A stretch of DNA of 64,000 bases from Arthrobacter sp. P2b (GTDB lineage: Bacteria > Actinomycetota > Actinomycetes > Actinomycetales > Micrococcaceae). The notes under the pieces are model-generated. The model was not told the origin of the DNA. It was given only the letters and a program-made list of their open reading frames with translations, and did no database searches. A program made the position numbers and the translations under genes. The stretch lies in NCBI RefSeq assembly GCF_900168295.1, contig NZ_FVZL01000004.1, positions 62,001 to 126,000 of the forward strand. Reading direction: 5' to 3'. This document shows, one piece after another, positions 60,937 through 64,000 of this stretch (within the stretch, counting starts at the first letter, position 1; each line of letters begins with the position of its first letter).

Positions 60937-61443
60937 ATGCGCAGTATCGAGTTGACGTTCGACGACGATACGGACGCCCGCATCAGGTCCGACTGGGCCA
61001 GGCTCGCCGGGGCGGACGTGCCCAGCCTTGCTGCCCACACGGCCCCCAGCAACCGCCCGCACATCACCCTCGCGGCGGGTGCCGGCCTGCAGCTTTCCGG
61101 CGATAATCAGGAGTTTCTGCAGATGCTGCCGGTTCCCGTTGAGTTTTCCGGTGTCCTCGTTTTCCCCGGCGGTCCGGGAAAGTACGTTCTCTCCCGCTCC
61201 ATCGTGCTGACCCGGCAGCTTCTGGAACTGCATCGCCTCGTGCATAAGGCGGCAGCTGGAGCCGTACCCCTCACCCGTCCCGATGCCTGGACACCGCACG
61301 TCACCCTCGCCCGCCGCGTCCCGCACCACCTGCTCGGCAGGGCAGCGGAACTTCTGGACCTGCGGCTGGAGGGCGAATGCACCAACGCCAGGCTGTGGGA
61401 CAGCGGCACCAAAACGGTCACGTCACTCGGAAGCCACCCCTAG
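60937..61443 (+). CDS. 2H phosphoesterase (2'-5' RNA ligase-like)
   Basis: 168 residues. The two HxT motifs that define the 2H superfamily are RPHITLAAG (about residue 41) and TPHVTLARR (about residue 120). Such proteins act on cyclic phosphodiester bonds in RNA or nucleotides, or as RNA ligases. The start MRSIELTFDDDTDARIRSDWARL is typical of the YfcL/LigT-like group. Substrate not evident. Convergent with the DUF808 gene; only 27 bp separate the stops. Confidence 0.85.
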   Translation: MRSIELTFDDDTDARIRSDWARLAGADVPSLAAHTAPSNRPHITLAAGAGLQLSGDNQEFLQMLPVPVEFSGVLVFPGGPGKYVLSRSIVLTRQLLELHRLVHKAAAGAVPLTRPDAWTPHVTLARRVPHHLLGRAAELLDLRLEGECTNARLWDSGTKTVTSLGSHP

Positions 61444-61470
61444 GTCTGGCTTGGGCGTACCGGCCGGAAC

Positions 61471-62493
61471 CTAAGGGGCGGGATCGTGAGGTTTTGCCGG
61501 CTTGTAGCCGGCGAGTTCGGCGCGGATGTCGCCCTCCTCGTGCCCGCCCTTTTTCTTGCCAATGGGCAGCGCTTTCAGCAGGGGGTGCACAACAGCCATG
61601 ACGACGAGGCCCCAGGCCAGGCCGACGACGGCCGAGCACAGGGTGTTCACAAGCCAGCCCAGGAAGCCGCCAACTACGGCGATGCCGGCGAAGGGCTTCT
61701 CCAGGACATGGACCAGGTCGTAAGGGGCGTGCCAGCCAAGGTCGTGTGCACCCTGGAGCATGATGTGGCCGCCCACCCACAGCATGGCGATCGTCCCCAC
61801 AAACGTGATCCCGGCCAGAACGGCGGGCATCCCCTTGACGAGCAGCTCACCGAAGCGCTTGGAGCCGGCAGAGTCCTTGGTGGTCAGGTGGAGGCCGATG
61901 TCGTCCATCTTGACGATGAGGGCAACGGCACCGTAAACCAGCACCGTGATGACGAGTGCCACCACTACCAGGATGAGCGCGCGGACCCACAGGGATTCAT
62001 CGGCCACCTCGTTCATCGAGATGACCATGATTTCGCAGGACAGGATGAAGTCGGTGGTGATGGCGCCCTTGACCACCTTGGCTTCCGCGCCCGGTCCGCG
62101 GTCCACCGCCGGTGCGTCCTCCTCGGCGGTGTGGTGGCCGCGGAGCTTGTGCCAGACCTTTTCGGCACCCTCGTAGCAGAGGTAGGTGCCGCCCAGCATC
62201 AGGATGAACGGGATGGCCCAGGGGACGAAGGCGCTCACCAGCAGCAGCGCCGGCAGGATGATGAGCAGCTTGTTCCGCAGTGAGCCCCAGAAGATCTTCT
62301 TGATCATGGGAAGTTCGCGGGACGGGTCCCTCCCGGACACGTACTGCGGTGTGACGGCGGCGTCGTCAATCACCACGCCGGCGGCCTTGGCGCCTGCCTT
62401 GGCGGCGCCGGCCGCGACGTCGTCCACCGAGGCTGCCGCGATGCGGGCCAGGGCTGCGACATCGTCCAGCAGGGCGACGAGACCGCCGCTCAC
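61471..62493 (-). CDS. DUF808 family inner-membrane protein
   Basis: 340 residues from the GTG at 62493, where similarity begins (SGGLVALLDDVAALARIAAASVDDVAAGAAKAGAKAAGVVIDDAAVTPQYV). About eight membrane helices. Conserved are SLRNKLLIILPALLLVSAFVPWAIPFILMLGG and GAITTDFILSCEIMVISMNEV. It is related to E. coli YedI; function unknown. C-terminus is basic and polar. The ribosome-binding site is weak, so the start is approximate. Confidence 0.88.
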   Translation of the reverse strand: MSGGLVALLDDVAALARIAAASVDDVAAGAAKAGAKAAGVVIDDAAVTPQYVSGRDPSRELPMIKKIFWGSLRNKLLIILPALLLVSAFVPWAIPFILMLGGTYLCYEGAEKVWHKLRGHHTAEEDAPAVDRGPGAEAKVVKGAITTDFILSCEIMVISMNEVADESLWVRALILVVVALVITVLVYGAVALIVKMDDIGLHLTTKDSAGSKRFGELLVKGMPAVLAGITFVGTIAMLWVGGHIMLQGAHDLGWHAPYDLVHVLEKPFAGIAVVGGFLGWLVNTLCSAVVGLAWGLVVMAVVHPLLKALPIGKKKGGHEEGDIRAELAGYKPAKPHDPAP

Positions 62494-62893
62494 AGGAGGT
62501 CCCCGTGCTGCGCGACGGCGGACGGCTGGGCGGATATGCGTCGGTTCAGGCGCGTGTTTGGCATGTTTGGAGTATATGACGGCGGGACTCGCGTCGGTGA
62601 GAGCAGGAAGGTTAACAGGGAGGGTGCCAGCGCCCGGGTGCACCCAACCTGCTTCTCCGTCCGGAAGCAGGTCCAAGCCAAAGTGCCTTTCGGGCACCCG
62701 CCGCGGAACGCGCTTCCAGCGGCTTCCGCAGCAGCCCCTAATGGGGCACTTTGGGGCTTGCCCGTGCGGAAGTTGGGGTTTCTTACCCCTATCATTGAGC
62801 TTGCGGGAAACTGAGCATTTTCAGATCCTGCCGGCCATCCAATAAAGCCGGCATTCTTGCGGGCGGCGGTCCGCACCTTTGAAGGGAACACCT
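62494..62893. other. Structured intergenic region upstream of disA
   Basis: 400 bp between the divergent DUF808 and disA genes. It holds several perfect inverted repeats: ACCTGCTTC / GAAGCAGGT (62647-62672) and CCAAAGTGCC / GGCACTTTGG (62678-62687 with 62745-62754), the latter enclosing smaller stems such as GCCCC-TAAT-GGGGC. No open frame looks real. It is likely to contain both promoters and a folded disA leader. Confidence 0.55.
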
Positions 62894-63970
62894 ATGGCGC
62901 GGAGCCCCGAAGAGTCACTCAGGGCAACTCTGGGCAGGGTGGCACCCGGAACCCCCCTCCGTGACGGCCTTGAGCGGATCCTGCGGGGGCGGACCGGCGC
63001 GCTGATTGTCCTGGGCTCGGACCGGACCATCGACTCCATCTGTTCCGGCGGGTTCGATATCGGCATCGACTTCTCCCCCACCCGCCTCCGCGAACTCGCC
63101 AAGATGGACGGCGCCATCATCTGCGACAAGGACGCCGGAAACATCCTCCGCGCCGCCGTACAGCTTGTCCCCGACTCAAGCATCGAAACGCAGGAATCCG
63201 GCACCCGGCACCGCACCGCGGAACGCGTGGCCATCCAGACCGGCGTTCCCGTGATCTCGGTCAGCCAGTCCATGCAGATCATCGCCCTCTACGTCAACGG
63301 CCTGCGCCACGTGCTGGAAGGCTCGGAAAAGGTCCTGGCCCGCGCCAACCAGGCACTGGCAACCCTGGAACGCTACCGCTCCCGCCTGGACCAGGTCACC
63401 AGCTCACTCTCGGCCCTCGAGATCGAAGCAATGGTCACCGTACGGGACGTCGCCGTCACACTGCAGCGGCAGGAAATGGTCCGGCGCATCTCGGAGGAGA
63501 TCTCCCAGTACGTCCTGGAACTCGGCGAGGATGGCCGCCTGCTCTCGCTGCAGCTTGACGAACTGACGGTAGGCCGCGGGCCGGGCAGCGACGTCATTAT
63601 CCGCGACTATGCGAGCCCGGACGCCTCCGCCGAGGACATCGAAAAGGCCGTCAGCGAGCTGGTGAACCTCGGCCCCACCGAGCTGATCGACCTCGGAAAA
63701 ATTTCCGGGATTGTTGGCTTCGCCGGCGGTGAAGCCAACCTCGATGCCGTGGTCCAGCCCCGCGGCTACCGCCTCCTGTCCGGCCTGAAGGCAGTACCCA
63801 AGGCCGTCGCCGACCGCCTGGTGGACCACTTCGGGGGGCTGCAGTTCCTGATGGCCGCCACCATCGACGACCTCATGACCGTGGACGGGATCGGCGACCA
63901 GCGCGCCCGGACAGTCCGCGAAGGCCTGAGCCGCATGGCTGAAGCAAGCCTGCTGGACCGCTTCCTCTAG
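62894..63970 (+). CDS. disA: Diadenylate cyclase / DNA integrity scanning protein DisA
   Basis: 358 residues from the ATG at 62894. Makes c-di-AMP from two ATP, modulated by branched DNA. The DAC domain is N-terminal (GALIVLGSDRTIDSICSGGFDIGIDFSPTRLRELAKMDGAIICD with the DGA motif; SGTRHRTAERVAIQTG with the RHR motif). A helical spine follows, and the C-terminal RuvA-like HhH domain ends LMTVDGIGDQRARTVREGLSRM. Complete within the window. Confidence 0.99.
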   Translation: MARSPEESLRATLGRVAPGTPLRDGLERILRGRTGALIVLGSDRTIDSICSGGFDIGIDFSPTRLRELAKMDGAIICDKDAGNILRAAVQLVPDSSIETQESGTRHRTAERVAIQTGVPVISVSQSMQIIALYVNGLRHVLEGSEKVLARANQALATLERYRSRLDQVTSSLSALEIEAMVTVRDVAVTLQRQEMVRRISEEISQYVLELGEDGRLLSLQLDELTVGRGPGSDVIIRDYASPDASAEDIEKAVSELVNLGPTELIDLGKISGIVGFAGGEANLDAVVQPRGYRLLSGLKAVPKAVADRLVDHFGGLQFLMAATIDDLMTVDGIGDQRARTVREGLSRMAEASLLDRFL

Positions 63971-63976
63971 GCAGCC

Positions 63977-63994
63977 CTCCGGAGCCAGCCGGAG
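63977..63994 (+). terminator. Possible terminator after disA
   Basis: CTCCGG-AGCCAG-CCGGAG, a 6-bp stem 6 bp after the disA stop. The window ends before any U-tract could be seen. Confidence 0.45.
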
Positions 63995-64000
63995 ACTAGT

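Overview
The window is a high-GC, densely coding, mostly minus-strand stretch of a chromosome. Gene content and start-codon use point to an Arthrobacter/Pseudarthrobacter-type actinobacterium (Micrococcaceae). The evidence is a DisA plus PrfC plus RadA housekeeping background, RskA/ECF sigma control, a class-F-like sortase, many LacI-family sugar regulators, a biotin carboxylase/BCCP fusion, frequent GTG starts, and dense ATGA-type translational coupling. This genus-level call is an inference from gene content. I see no phage, insertion sequence, CRISPR array or rRNA operon; the only RNA gene recognised with confidence is a tRNA-Lys.

Layout. 1-5950: complete urease operon ureABCEFGD (minus strand) followed by a nickel permease cut by the window edge, with a candidate GlnR-type box upstream of ureA and two copies of a 64-66 bp palindromic element inside the accessory-gene part. 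5986-8342: isochorismatase-family hydrolase, LacI regulator, HhH-GPD repair protein. 8434-15520: L-arabinose block (GH51 arabinofuranosidase, araBDA operon with a LacI-type operator), interrupted by a GAF-ANTAR regulator. 15521-22104: cell-surface system with a DUF4397 protein, sortase, ECF sigma and anti-sigma in one operon, a second DUF4397 gene nearby, and an almost identical 46-bp promoter element in front of both DUF4397 genes. 22431-31437: tRNA-Lys, an unusual branched hairpin, a DUF47-Pit phosphate uptake pair, the pstSCAB operon with a candidate Pho box, and a FUSC-type membrane protein. 31434-38430: beta-glucoside utilisation cluster (binding protein, two permeases, GH1, LacI, oxidoreductase) with two identical palindromic operators. 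38543-41269: radA, NUDIX and small proteins. 41294-51359: D-glucarate/galactarate catabolism (kdgD, semialdehyde dehydrogenase, gudD, MFS permease) with a tctCBA-usp transporter operon and a LysR regulator; two promoters share the same 36-bp bipartite element. 51453-57414: 5-oxoproline/D-glutamate module (putative D-glutamate cyclase, pxpA, fused pxpBC, biotin carboxylase-BCCP, GntR) with the same 13-bp palindrome at its two outer promoters. 57507-64000: fabF, prfC, 2H phosphoesterase, DUF808 protein and disA.

How it works together. Most clusters are self-contained catabolic or uptake modules with their own regulator: nitrogen from urea, pentoses from arabinan, phosphate by high- and low-affinity systems, beta-glucosides, aldarates, and pyroglutamate/D-glutamate. 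The most interesting signals are regulatory: shared cis-elements that tie separate transcription units into small regulons. Three are supported directly by near-identical sequence with identical spacing. All functional names come from recognisable family motifs read by eye; no database search was possible.
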